64,000 nucleotides of DNA from Rothia nasisuis. Its GTDB lineage: Bacteria; Actinomycetota; Actinomycetes; Actinomycetales; Micrococcaceae. Positions 28,475-37,705 of this stretch are shown piece by piece. Each line of letters begins with the position of its first letter. Position 1 is the first letter of the stretch. The DNA is taken from assembly GCF_928381405.1 (NCBI RefSeq), contig NZ_CAKMSB010000003.1:232570-296569 (forward strand), written 5' to 3'. The position numbers were made by a program, and so were the translations under genes. A model generated the notes under the pieces. That model was not told the origin of the DNA, did not search any database, and saw nothing but the letters and a program-made list of their open reading frames with translations.

Positions 28475-29014
28475 ATGACTGAAGCATTTGAGACCCCCGC
28501 TGCCGGTTCAGCCGATACAGAGTATGAGGACGCCCTGGGGGAGGGCTTCGAGGATGAAGGTGATATTGCAGCCGACTACCTCGAAGAACTTCTCGACATC
28601 GCTGACATCGATGGTGACATCGACATTGAGGTGCGCAACGGGCGCACCTACCTGTCTGTGGTCACTGAAGACGGCAACACCGAAGAACTTGAAGCTCTTG
28701 TGGGTCAGGACGGGCAGGTACTCGATGCCCTGCAAGAACTTGTGCGACTCTCTGTTTTGGCCGCTACCGGCCAGCGTACCCGCCTGATTCTTGATATCGC
28801 TGAGTACCGTGCGAGCCGCCAGAAGGCTCTTGTGGACATGGCCGAGACCGCCATTGCTCGCGTCAAAGAAACTGGCGACGGTGTACACCTAGAACCCCTG
28901 GGCTCCTATGAGCGCAAGCTCGTGCACGACATCGTGGCAGCTCACGGCCTCTACTCAGAGTCCGAAGGTACTGGCCCCGACCGCCACATCGTCATTATGC
29001 CGGCGGAGGGCTAG
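28475..29014 (+). CDS. khpB: KH/R3H RNA-binding protein (Jag/KhpB)
   Basis: 179 residues: acidic N-terminus (1-45), Jag-type KH domain (about 48-115, with LVGQDGQVLDALQELVRL), and R3H domain (about 120-175, with YERKLVHDIVAAH). It binds single-stranded RNA. ATG 28475 follows AGGAGG with good spacing; the ATG at 28451 is less likely. Located between yidC and rsmG, the standard place. Confidence 0.93.
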   Translation: MTEAFETPAAGSADTEYEDALGEGFEDEGDIAADYLEELLDIADIDGDIDIEVRNGRTYLSVVTEDGNTEELEALVGQDGQVLDALQELVRLSVLAATGQRTRLILDIAEYRASRQKALVDMAETAIARVKETGDGVHLEPLGSYERKLVHDIVAAHGLYSESEGTGPDRHIVIMPAEG

Positions 29015-29017
29015 GCT

Positions 29018-29668
29018 ATGACCGAAGAAAACGTCACTCAACCCGAGCTGGTCGGCCCAGCTCTCGTGGCTGCCGACCAAGTCTTTGGTGACCGGCTGCC
29101 CCTGGCAGAGCGTTATGTGGAACATTTGGCCACCAGCGGCATTGAACGCGGTCTCATTGGCCCCCGCGAGGTTCCCCGCATCTGGGAACGTCACGTGCTC
29201 AACTGTGCTGTGATTGAGGAATTGATCGAGGACGGCGCTCGAGTTGCTGACGTGGGCTCAGGGGCGGGTCTACCTGGCCTCTGCCTGGCCATTGCCCGCC
29301 CTGACCTTCAAATCACCCTTATTGAGCCTCTAGAACGCCGTGTCATCTGGCTAACCGAGGTCGTTGATGACCTAGGCCTAGAAAATGTAGATATCATGCG
29401 TTCACGCGCAGAGCAGGCTGTGGGTCACGTTGAAGCGGACTATGTGACTGCTCGCGCCGTCTCAGCCTTGGTCGGTCTGCTGGATATTACCCTGCCGATT
29501 CTGCGTGGAACCGGCCAGCTGCTTGCCCTCAAGGGCCGTTCTGCTGCTGATGAAATCGATAGAGCCAAGAAGAAACTCAACAAGTATGGGGCCCGAGAAA
29601 CAGAAATTCTCATTGCTGGTGAAGGGCTCCTTGAAGAACCCACCACTGTGGTTCGAGTGAGCCTGTAA
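29018..29668 (+). CDS. rsmG: 16S rRNA (guanine527-N7)-methyltransferase
   Basis: 216 residues with the RsmG core: ERHVLNCAVIEELI, VADVGSGAGLPGLCLAI (SAM motif I), LIEPLERRVIWL and VTARAVSAL. It methylates G527 of 16S rRNA; loss gives low-level streptomycin resistance in other bacteria. It starts 3 bases after khpB and ends before a strong terminator. Confidence 0.95.
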   Translation: MTEENVTQPELVGPALVAADQVFGDRLPLAERYVEHLATSGIERGLIGPREVPRIWERHVLNCAVIEELIEDGARVADVGSGAGLPGLCLAIARPDLQITLIEPLERRVIWLTEVVDDLGLENVDIMRSRAEQAVGHVEADYVTARAVSALVGLLDITLPILRGTGQLLALKGRSAADEIDRAKKKLNKYGARETEILIAGEGLLEEPTTVVRVSL

Positions 29669-29709
29669 ACAATCTACCCAGTTTCTTTAGATTCGGGTTC
29701 AGAATGAAC

Positions 29710-29748
29710 AAAGCCCGGCTACCTATTTTGATGGTAGTCGGGCTTTTT
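29710..29748 (+). terminator. intrinsic terminator after rsmG
   Basis: AAGCCCGGCTACC pairs with GGTAGTCGGGCTT around TATTTTGAT and is followed by T-rich sequence. It separates the rpmH-rsmG block from parAB. Confidence 0.9.
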
Positions 29749-30278
29749 GTGCACGATTAGTCTGCAGCTGCGGTGGTCTATACGGCATGTGGAGTATCTT
29801 GTTGAGGTAAGCCTACAAATCCGGTGGGGTCTCTCAATAGTGTAGTTGTCAGACCAGCTGTATCGAACACAGGTTTACAGGGGTAGGGGAGCGGTTCAGT
29901 GTTTTTGAAGTTTATATAACCAGCCGGTAAGCCATCATCTATACATAATCAGTGCAGCAGATGGGGGCAGTAAGAGAGCTTTGGTGTTCCTCTGAAGGTT
30001 CAACAATTTTGAGTCTCAGCTCCCCTGATTGGATCTCGCGGACTTCTCATTAGATAACGTGCAGGCAGCCTGTGGTCTTCTGACGGGTGGTGCTACGAGA
30101 AGTGAACCACCCAACTACCCGCTAAAGTTATAGATACCTGTGTTTCACGTGAAACCTATAAAATTTATTTTCAAAACAATCTATATAAATTGTTATATAA
30201 ATAATGCTGTTGTCTTAAGGGGTAAAGCGGGTAGTCTAGTAGGAGCGAGATGACCAAACCTAACCAGGGGAGAGATCG
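29749..30278. other. intergenic region upstream of parA
   Basis: 530 bases without a gene. It becomes AT-rich near 30160-30210, contains AACAAT...ATTGTT as a short inverted repeat (30176-30195), and carries one parS site. The parA promoter should lie here. Confidence 0.5.
30141..30156. promoter_or_regulatory. parS: parS site 1
   Basis: TGTTTCACGTGAAACC, one base from the parS consensus, in front of parA. Confidence 0.85.
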
Positions 30279-31286
30279 GTGCCCACTATCTCAAATATTC
30301 CAGACTTCGGTTTACCACCTGAGCCACAGGTAACTACGGCAAAGCCAGACAAAGGTTCTCATGTTTCACGTGAAACACGTGAAAAACTAGAACGCATCGA
30401 CAGCGTAGTAGCTCAGAGTAATCCCATTTCTCAGCAGGCCCAGAACGCTAGGCAGCAGCTTCAGCAACTGGACTCAGAGACTCTGAATCGGCCTCAGGAA
30501 ACCCGTATTTTCACTATCTCCAATCAGAAGGGTGGGGTGGGTAAAACCTCAACAGCTGTAAACCTTGCTGCTGCACTCGCCTCCAAGGGAATGAACGTCC
30601 TGGTAATCGATAATGACCCCCAGGGTAATGCATCTACAGCTTTGGGAATTGAACATGGTACCGAGGTGCCTTCCACCTATGATGTACTTATTGACGGGAA
30701 ACCTCTGATAGAGATTATTCAGCCCTGCCCTGATCTTGATAATCTCTGGTGCGCCCCTGCCAATATTGATCTAGCCGGTGCAGAAATTGAGCTGGTCTCG
30801 ATGGTGGCCCGAGAAACCCGCCTCAAGACCGCAATCGCAGACTACGCTGCTACCCGTGAGTCTGAAGGTCTGCCCCGTCTGGACTATATTTTCATTGATT
30901 GCCCTCCATCTCTGGGGCTACTGACTATCAATGCCTTCTGTGCCGCTCGCGAGGTTCTCATTCCCATTCAGTGTGAATACTATGCTCTGGAGGGGCTGAG
31001 CCAGTTGCTCAAAAATATCACCATGATTCAGAAGCATCTCAACTCTGAATTACGCATTAGCACCATCTTGCTGACTATGTATGACGGGCGTACTAACCTC
31101 TCTGCCCAGGTAGCTGAAGAGGTGCGTGAACATTTCCCCCAACAGGTACTTGATACCACTATTCCGCGCTCGGTACGAATCTCGGAGGCACCGAGCTACC
31201 AGCAAACTGTTATTTCTTATGACCCGTCATCATCTGGAGCCGTGGCGTATCTTAAGGCTGCTGTAGAGATAGCCCAGATGGTGTAA
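30279..31286 (+). CDS. parA: chromosome-partitioning ATPase ParA
   Basis: 335 residues. A disordered N-terminus (1-75) precedes the deviant Walker A ATPase: KGGVGKT at 84-90, then DNDPQGNASTALG and IDCPPSLGLLT. It forms gradients on the nucleoid that move ParB-parS complexes. Start GTG 30279 follows GGGGAGAG. A perfect parS site lies within codons 28-33, encoding Val-Ser-Arg-Glu-Thr. parB follows after 145 bases. Confidence 0.96.
   Translation: MPTISNIPDFGLPPEPQVTTAKPDKGSHVSRETREKLERIDSVVAQSNPISQQAQNARQQLQQLDSETLNRPQETRIFTISNQKGGVGKTSTAVNLAAALASKGMNVLVIDNDPQGNASTALGIEHGTEVPSTYDVLIDGKPLIEIIQPCPDLDNLWCAPANIDLAGAEIELVSMVARETRLKTAIADYAATRESEGLPRLDYIFIDCPPSLGLLTINAFCAAREVLIPIQCEYYALEGLSQLLKNITMIQKHLNSELRISTILLTMYDGRTNLSAQVAEEVREHFPQQVLDTTIPRSVRISEAPSYQQTVISYDPSSSGAVAYLKAAVEIAQMV
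30362..30377. promoter_or_regulatory. parS: parS site 2, inside parA
   Basis: Perfect TGTTTCACGTGAAACA within the 5' end of parA, in the disordered N-terminus. Confidence 0.95.
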
Positions 31287-31431
31287 AACAAAAGATACTA
31301 GTTTATTATCATCTAAAAATTTATAGTTGGGCACTGGTTTTCTTTATCTAAGGGAGAGCCAGTGCTCTTTTCTCTCCGCTCGCTCCACTAGACTTGAGGG
31401 TAGATGCAACGCACGATCATGGAGAAGGAAC

Positions 31432-32583
31432 ATGGCAGAAAAGAAGCGCGGTCTGGGCCGTGGGCTAGGCGCACTCATTCCTGAAGCGAGTGCTCCGGTG
31501 AATCCTGCCACCGAAAAGAAAACGGTGGCAGCACAGAAAACTACGCAGCGCCCTCGAACAACTGGCAAGGGAGCTAGCAAACAAAACGATGTAAGCCCGA
31601 GAAAAAAGACCACCGAGACCTCTTCCAAGAATGTTTCACGTGAAACATCAAAGAATAAGCGGGCAGATATGAGGGCAGCCCTGCACAACACCACTGCTCC
31701 TCGCCGTCCTGTTGACTTTTTCTTTGGTGATCAAGCGGCTACCTCAGATGAGGAGCTGGTTCCCGTCCCCGGTGCTGTTTTTGCAACCCTTGAGGTTGCT
31801 GAGATTCATCCTAACCGTAAGCAGCCCAGAACTGATTTTGATGAGCATGATATGCAGGAGCTCGTACACTCCATTAAAGAAATTGGAGTGTTGCAGCCGA
31901 TTGTTGTGCGACCAAGCCGTGAACAGGGAGATCAGAAGTATGAGCTGATTATGGGTGAGCGCCGCTGGCGCGCTACTCAGAGGGCTGGCATAACCACTAT
32001 CCCGGCTATTATTCGTGAGACTCAGGATGAAGACCTGCTCCGCGACGCCCTGTTAGAAAACCTGCACCGCTCTCAGCTCAACCCTATTGAAGAGGCCGCT
32101 GCCTATCAGCAACTTCTTGAAGAATTTGGAACTACTCAGGAACAGCTGGCCCAGCGTATTGGGCGTTCTCGCCCTCAAATTTCTAACACTATTCGTCTGC
32201 TCAAGTTACCGGCACTAGTTCAGCGTAGGGTAGCTGCTGGAACGATTTCCTCTGGGCATGCTCGAGCCCTGTTGGGACTCAAGAAAGCAGCAGATATTGA
32301 GACTTTGGCTCAGAAAATTGTGAATGAAGGGCTGTCAGTTCGAGCGGTTGAAGAACTAGTTGTTGCCGGTTCTAGCGCACAGTCTGCTCCATCTAAAAAG
32401 GCTCCTAAAGTGCAGGAGCACGCTGAACGTTTGGACTATTTGGCTGATGCCCTAGGTGACAAGCTTGATACGGGTGTCACTATCAACCTGGGTGCACGTA
32501 AGGGGAAGATGACCATTGAATTTGCATCTATCGATGATTTGAATCGCATTCTTGATTTGATTGACCCCAAACTGAAACGTTAA
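31432..32583 (+). CDS. parB: chromosome-partitioning protein ParB
   Basis: 383 residues: a typical MAEKKRGLGRGLGALIP start, a disordered basic region (15-120), the CTP-binding domain with LHRSQLNPIEEA-type motif and GERRWRA, an HTH (TQEQLAQRIGRSRPQISNTI), and a C-terminal dimer domain. It loads at parS and spreads. The frame is open further upstream, but ATG 31432 follows AGAAGGAAC. A parS site lies within codons 67-72 and again encodes Val-Ser-Arg-Glu-Thr. Confidence 0.96.
   Translation: MAEKKRGLGRGLGALIPEASAPVNPATEKKTVAAQKTTQRPRTTGKGASKQNDVSPRKKTTETSSKNVSRETSKNKRADMRAALHNTTAPRRPVDFFFGDQAATSDEELVPVPGAVFATLEVAEIHPNRKQPRTDFDEHDMQELVHSIKEIGVLQPIVVRPSREQGDQKYELIMGERRWRATQRAGITTIPAIIRETQDEDLLRDALLENLHRSQLNPIEEAAAYQQLLEEFGTTQEQLAQRIGRSRPQISNTIRLLKLPALVQRRVAAGTISSGHARALLGLKKAADIETLAQKIVNEGLSVRAVEELVVAGSSAQSAPSKKAPKVQEHAERLDYLADALGDKLDTGVTINLGARKGKMTIEFASIDDLNRILDLIDPKLKR
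31632..31647. promoter_or_regulatory. parS: parS site 3, inside parB
   Basis: Perfect TGTTTCACGTGAAACA in the disordered region of parB. Confidence 0.95.
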
Positions 32584-32633
32584 TAAGGCATCGTGCGGTG
32601 AGTGGCGAGCTGTGCCCTCACAATCATTGCACA

Positions 32634-32670
32634 CCCGCTTCCTTCCCCCAGGGGAGGGGAGCGGTTTTTT
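32634..32670 (+). terminator. intrinsic terminator after parB
   Basis: CCGCTTCCTTCCCC pairs with GGGGAGGGGAGCGG, followed by TTTTTT. Confidence 0.9.
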
Positions 32671-32682
32671 CTAAGCCCAAAA

Positions 32683-32698
32683 TGTTTCACGTGAAACA
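32683..32698. promoter_or_regulatory. parS: parS site 4
   Basis: Perfect TGTTTCACGTGAAACA just after the parB terminator. Confidence 0.95.
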
Positions 32699-33473
32699 GA
32701 TCAAAATGGGTGCGTTCCACCTCTGAGTGATGGAACGAAAGAGTGTTTTTCGGAGCCTCGGTGAGGAAAGCGGGCTTGTGTGCTCTTCTGAGGGCTTGTT
32801 AGAGCATTAAACGTACAATCACACCAGGGTGCTGCTGTTAGGCGCTTAGAATCGATTCTACGGGGCCATTTTTAGAGTCAGGTAGAGGTTATTCATAAGC
32901 ATAGAGGTATCCCTGGGGTATCTGAGAGTCGAGCCTGGGTAGCCTAATCATCTTCGAATGAGCCTCTAAATAGCTCTGGATGGATAACAGCCCCATTCTA
33001 GAAGATTACGCAGGATTGGATGCCCTGCTGAATATGGGGCACAGAATTTTGAGGCCTTGTGCGCTCAAGGAATTTTTCAGGTACAGGGGCCAAAACCTTA
33101 GGGAAGTAGACGAAGGCAATGAGCTCCATACGAGCTAACAGTTTTGCTTCAAAAATTGGGAACCGACAGAGATAGAAGGAACTCTGATGATTACTCAAAA
33201 TGACTTTACCCCGCCTTGTCCAGGAGATTCATGCCCTGCCTTGCGGCGAATTTCGTTCACTGAGTGTTGCTGCATCTTCGCTTCGCTCAGATGGTTCGCA
33301 ACAGTTTTTCGACTGTGGGTGCAAACTGTTGGCTCGGCGGCTGGCGTGAATCGCCTGGATAAGCAAGGACTTCCTCGCGGCGAAAAAGAAAGCCTTGTGC
33401 ATCTGGCGAACTTGCCAGCCAGAAGCGAACCAGGCGAGAGGGCAGGGCTACTCCCATTGAAGCCCTCAGATTA

Positions 33474-33525
33474 GTTTCCTCGCACGCTCGGATGGAGTCG
33501 GTAGCTTCCAAGCGTGCGAGGAAAC
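33474..33525. repeat. 15-bp hairpin in the repeat island
   Basis: GTTTCCTCGCACGCT (33474-33488) and AGCGTGCGAGGAAAC (33511-33525) are perfect inverted copies around 22 bases. Confidence 0.85.
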
Positions 33526-33547
33526 AAAGGCTAACGACAAAATAGAA

Positions 33548-33859
33548 GCTTATTCATAAGGGGTTCCGCAGGCTCACACCTTCGCAAGCTCAGGTGATTC
33601 CGTTCGCTCTTGAGTGCTGACGCACCCGCTTCACTTCATCTGCCGACCCTCTCGCCTGGTTCGCTTCGCTCACGAGGTGATTCACGCCCCGCCTTGCGGC
33701 GGATTCCGTGCTCTGAGGGCGTTGCATCTTCGCTTCGCTCAGATGATTCGCACCAGTTTCTTTGGTCACCTGGGGGCGGAAACTGGTGCTCATCCGGTCA
33801 CTTCATCCGAGCCAGCAGCTTCGCTGTGAGCCTGCTTCACCTACCCTTATGAATAAGCC
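33548..33859. repeat. palindrome-ended repeat element A (about 310 bp)
   Basis: Bounded by GCTTATTCATAAGGGG at the left and CCCTTATGAATAAGCC at the right, which are inverted copies. The right two-thirds matches element D in opposite orientation. Confidence 0.7.
33670..33859. repeat. long inverted repeat, left arm
   Basis: About 190 bases that recur, inverted and with few differences, at about 35049-35245. Shared landmarks include GCCCCGCCTTGCGGCGGATT, CATCTTCGCTTCGCTCAG and CCAGTTTCTTTGGTCACCTG. Confidence 0.8.
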
Positions 33860-34217
33860 TCATAGGCGAAGCAGCTGGTCTCCCTCGAGCGCGAGTCTGG
33901 GATCTGTAATGAAGGGGCTTTTGAATAAGATTCAATATAACATTAGTAATATTGATTTATTTAAATTATCTGATGCAATGGGGTTACTATTGTAGAATTT
34001 CTTAATACTCCTGGACCCAGTGTTTTAGTCAACGGATTTATTCTTTTGCACTGCGAATTTATATAATCTCTCAAATTTTTATGTTTTTTATATTTCTGAT
34101 TAGATGGAGAGTAGATACCTTTAAACTAAGAATGTAACCACCTGCCGTATATAGGTAATTAATAAAAATGGTTTTTGAGGTTGACTTATAGTGAAGTGAT
34201 GACAGGTGATATATGGT

Positions 34218-34322
34218 GGCTTATTCAAAAGTAATCAGGCAAAACCAGGCTCGCAGCGAAGCCGCTGGGCTCCATTGAGTGCGAGCCTGGAGAGCCGGGT
34301 GAAGGCACTTTTGAATAAGCCT
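34218..34322. repeat. palindrome-ended repeat element B (about 105 bp)
   Basis: Ends GGCTTATTCAAAAGT and ACTTTTGAATAAGCC are perfect inverted copies. Inside, AGGCTCGCA and TGCGAGCCT form a second stem around GCGAAGCCGCTGGGCTCC. Confidence 0.8.
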
Positions 34323-34408
34323 CATGGCTGATGAGCCTCTTATTTTAGGTGTTTTCAGAACCGGTTTTCCCTTCTACTGCAACATTTCACGGGGTGAAAT
34401 CTCCTCGA

Positions 34409-34424
34409 TGTTTCACGTGAAACA
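34409..34424. promoter_or_regulatory. parS: parS site 5
   Basis: Perfect TGTTTCACGTGAAACA in the repeat island. A degenerate ATTTCACGGGGTGAAAT lies 25 bases to its left. Confidence 0.95.
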
Positions 34425-34595
34425 TGATTTTTGCTGTCAGAGGCTCTTGGGAGGTGTCCTTACAATGAGAATTATTATAGATTAGCTATCTTATAAAGTT
34501 GTTTTTATAGATAATTCATGCTTTAAGGCTTAAGGTCTTCAATGGTAGCCTCACATAAGGCCCGGCGTGGAGCATGCAGTTTATCTCTTGATAGG

Positions 34596-34688
34596 GGCTT
34601 ATCCATAAGGGTAGGTGAAGCAGGCTCGCAGCGAATCTGCTGGCTCGGCAGTGAACGCGAGCCTGTGGAACCCCCTTATGAATAAGCT
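34596..34688. repeat. palindrome-ended repeat element C (about 93 bp)
   Basis: Ends GGCTTATCCATAAGGG and CCCTTATGAATAAGCT, with the inner CAGGCTCGCAG / CGCGAGCCTG stem as in element B. Confidence 0.78.
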
Positions 34689-35048
34689 TCATAATCTGAG
34701 TTTGTTCCCGTGTCATTAGGCGCCATAGCTCGTTGTATGAAACCGCACTTGCCATGAAATGGTGGCTAGACTTTGCTTTAGAGATAGATATCTTTACCAG
34801 ACCTTGATGGAGACGGAAAAATGTGAGAATTTACGAACCTATACTCCATAATTTTAGTAATAAGTACATAGCGATTTAATTCCTCGTTAAGGTTTGGTTA
34901 TATTCAGTCTCTAAACTTCTCACTTATATTTGTGTAAACACTGACTCAATAGGCAATTTATGCAGATGGTCAAAAATATTGATGAGTTTATTTAAAAGTA
35001 GTCAGAGGGTTTGGGTACACAGTCAATTCTCTAGCTTGAACAGAATGA

Positions 35049-35572
35049 GACTTATTCATAAGGGTAGAGGTGCCCCGGGCTCGCAGCGAAGCTGCTGGCT
35101 CGGATGAAGTGCCCGGATGAGCACCAGTTCCGCCCCCAGGTGACCAAAGAAACTGGTGCCAATCATCTGAGCGAAGCGAAGATGCAACGCCCTCAGAGCA
35201 CGGAATCCGCCGCAAGGCGGGGCATCAATCGCCTTGTGAGCGACACAGGCAGTCGCTTGGCCCCTGCGCTTATTCTTCGTTCGCTCTTGTTTCACCGGGC
35301 GGTGAACCACGCTGACGCAGACGAGAGAGGTGGGCTTGCTCCCATTGACGCTGGCAGATGCGGTGTCTCTGGCGATCAACCGATTCGCATGATCTTTCTT
35401 CTCTGCCGGTGGGCAAAAAATCATGCTCATCTCGCAATGCTTAGATGGGGTCGGCAGGTTCCGAGTGGGCGAAAAAAGAAAGGCTAAAGGTTGACGAGAA
35501 AGTAGGCGAAGCCGCTGGGCTCCATCGAGCTCGAGCCTATGGGTGCCTCAAGAAAGATGTTATGAATAAGGC
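35049..35572. repeat. palindrome-ended repeat element D (about 520 bp)
   Basis: Begins GACTTATTCATAAGGG and ends TTATGAATAAGGC. Its left 190 bases form the second arm of the long inverted repeat shared with element A. Confidence 0.65.
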
Positions 35573-35836
35573 TTATTGGTGTAGGGGCGCGAGATAAGGG
35601 TGAGGTGTCGCTGGAAATGTAGCGCGAGGGGAGAGGCGGCGAGAATCTCTAGGAAGCTTCTTATTGGCTGTATTGTTGTCTAGAGCTCCTTTATGTGTGG
35701 TATTACAAGAAGACAGTTTTTGAGTCAGCCTATGAGATTCAGAAGTCTATTCAAAGCTGTTTCAGGAGCTTCCAGGGTAGGCTGGCTTGTGAAGTCGCCA
35801 ATCATGTCTGCCTTTCTGTGTGATCCTATAGCATGA

Positions 35837-35852
35837 TGTTTCACGTGAAACA
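35837..35852. promoter_or_regulatory. parS: parS site 6
   Basis: Perfect TGTTTCACGTGAAACA, 385 bases before the end of trxA. Confidence 0.95.
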
Positions 35853-36170
35853 CCCTTAAAAATCACAGGAATATCGGCGTGATACTCCTTCTGTAAGAGC
35901 CAGGCAAACTAAAATCGGCAGACGTAAAAGGGCAGCCTGAGCATCTGGCGAGCGTGTGAGTCAGAGAGAATAGGCAGAGGGTGCAGCTGGCTATGAAAAC
36001 GCCCCTGAGAATTCGAGAAACAGGGCTATGAGGGGATCCCGTAAGCTACGCGCTGTGAGTTATTCATCAAGTCATAGAACCATAGGCAGTGAAGCTGCTG
36101 GACCTCATCGGGTATGAGTCTGTGCTACTTGAAAATTATCTTGTGGGTATAGCCTGTGCACCTAGAAAGA

Positions 36171-36207
36171 CTCAGGGCCCGCAACCGTAACGGTTGCGGG
36201 CCCTGAG
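36171..36207 (-). terminator. terminator after trxA
   Basis: CTCAGGGCCCGCAACCG pairs perfectly with CGGTTGCGGGCCCTGAG around TAA; a weak T-rich stretch follows on the minus strand. Confidence 0.82.
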
Positions 36208-36220
36208 CGCGTCAATTTTT

Positions 36221-36541
36221 TTATTTGAGGAACTCTGCGAACTCCTGCTCCAGTACAGCCTTAGGCTTAGCACCCACGGTCTGCTTGGCAACTTCGCCGT
36301 CCTTAAACACATAAATTGCAGGGATAGAAGTGATGCCGTACTTCATGGCGGTGGCGGGGTTATTCTCAACGTCCAATTTGAGCACCTTCACCCTGTCGCC
36401 GTACTCTTCGCCGAGCTGGTCAACGATAGGCCCTACCATGCGGCAGGGGCCGCACCACTCAGCCCAGAAATCAACAATCACAGGCTTATCTGATTTGAGG
36501 ACCTCATCAGCAAAAGTAGCATCAGTAACTTGGTTAGCCAT
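36221..36541 (-). CDS. trxA: thioredoxin
   Basis: 106 residues with the active site AEWCGPCR and the cis-proline loop ITSIPAIYVF. A cytoplasmic disulfide reductase, recharged by the thioredoxin reductase encoded 33 bases upstream. The trxB-trxA pair next to parAB is standard in actinobacteria. Confidence 0.97.
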   Translation of the reverse strand: MANQVTDATFADEVLKSDKPVIVDFWAEWCGPCRMVGPIVDQLGEEYGDRVKVLKLDVENNPATAMKYGITSIPAIYVFKDGEVAKQTVGAKPKAVLEQEFAEFLK

Positions 36542-36574
36542 TGTAAAACAACCTTTCGTAGGTGGGAATAAAAC

Positions 36575-37615
36575 TTAGAGAGACTCGAGATAGTGTTGCG
36601 CATCAAGCGCTGCAACACAACCCGAACCTGCGGCGGTAATAGCCTGGCGGTAAGTGGGGTCAATGACGTCACCGGCAGCGAATACACCGGGAATTGAGGT
36701 GCGTGATGAGCGGCCGTCCACAGCGATAGTTCCCGCCTCGGTCAGCTCTAACTTGCCCTGAACTAGAGCAGTGCGGGGGTCTGAGCCGATGGCAACAAAA
36801 ACGCCCTCAAGGGCAAGAGAAGAATCCTCACCGGTCTTCACATTGGTCAGAGTAACACCGGTTACCTGATCGCCTCCGTCGATAGTCTTGACGACAGAAT
36901 CCCAGACAACCTCAATCTTTTCATGAGCCAAGGCACGCTGTGCCATGATCTCCGAGGCTCGGAAGGAATCACGGCGGTGAACCAGGTAGACCTTAGAAGC
37001 AAAATTGGTGAGGAAGAGAGCTTCCTCGAGAGCTGAATCGCCGCCACCAATCACAGCTAAAGCCTTTTCCTTGAAAAAGAAACCGTCACAGGTTGCACAC
37101 CAAGAAACACCGTGCCCTGAAAGGCGCGCCTCACCGTCTACACCAAGCTTGCGGTACTCCGAGCCGGTAGAGAAAATAACGGTACGAGCCAGGTGAACCG
37201 AGCCGTCCGTCAAAATCACCTTCTTAACAGCGCCCTCAAGCTCAACCTCGGCAACGTCCTCGTAACGGATATCCGCGCCAAAGCGCTCGGCCTGAGCGCC
37301 GATATTGGTCATAAGTTCGGGGCCCTGAATGCCCTCGATAAAGCCGGGAAAGTTCTCTACCTCGGTAGTGGTCATCAAATCGCCGCCGGGCGAGATAGAA
37401 GAAGCGAAAAGTAGAGGCTTGAGATTGGCACGTGCGGCGTAGATAGCTGCGGTGTAGCCAGCGGGCCCCGAACCTACAATGATGACATTGTGTACGGTCT
37501 GCTCGCCATCAGTAGCTACGACTGCCTCGGTACCAGACTCAGCTGCCGTGTGTGCTGCCAGAGTCAAACCGGCTGCTGCGCCTCCGAAGATGCCGCCCAG
37601 TGCGTTATCTGTCAT
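36575..37615 (-). CDS. trxB: thioredoxin-disulfide reductase
   Basis: 346 residues: FAD-binding VIIVGSGPAGYTAAIYAAR, redox motif CATCDGFFFK, NADPH-binding VIGGGDSALEEALFL, and C-terminal GVFAAGDVIDPTYRQ. An extra N-terminal stretch of about 40 residues (Gly/Ala-rich, then acidic) precedes the FAD fold and is not typical. ATG 37615 follows AAGGAGAATCC; an open frame further upstream is not used. Confidence 0.95.
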   Translation of the reverse strand: MTDNALGGIFGGAAAGLTLAAHTAAESGTEAVVATDGEQTVHNVIIVGSGPAGYTAAIYAARANLKPLLFASSISPGGDLMTTTEVENFPGFIEGIQGPELMTNIGAQAERFGADIRYEDVAEVELEGAVKKVILTDGSVHLARTVIFSTGSEYRKLGVDGEARLSGHGVSWCATCDGFFFKEKALAVIGGGDSALEEALFLTNFASKVYLVHRRDSFRASEIMAQRALAHEKIEVVWDSVVKTIDGGDQVTGVTLTNVKTGEDSSLALEGVFVAIGSDPRTALVQGKLELTEAGTIAVDGRSSRTSIPGVFAAGDVIDPTYRQAITAAGSGCVAALDAQHYLESL

Positions 37616-37705
37616 GGATTCTCCTTGGAATGGGTGATGTGTACCTGTGCAGTGAAACGGCGGGTAGATAAGGTTTATTCCCCACCTACCCGCCGCTCTC
37701 ATCTG

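Larger units (their letters stand above)
32699..36170. other. gene-free repeat island between parB and trxA
   Basis: About 3.5 kb without a convincing gene on either strand. GC-rich repeat blocks alternate with AT-rich stretches (about 33915-34210, 34440-34560 and 34860-35010). It holds two further parS sites, several elements bounded by CTTATTCATAAGG-type ends, a long inverted repeat of about 190 bases and a 15-bp hairpin at 33474-33525. Short open frames here follow the repeats and have no protein-like composition. Confidence 0.7.

Noticed and set aside
33187..35487. Short open frames in the repeat island
   Set aside because: They follow the repeats in several frames, are Ser/Arg/Cys-rich without motifs, and recur only because the DNA repeats.
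33548..35572. Possible CRISPR array
   Set aside because: Repeats differ in size, orientation and spacing, with palindromic ends; there are no regular spacers and no cas genes.
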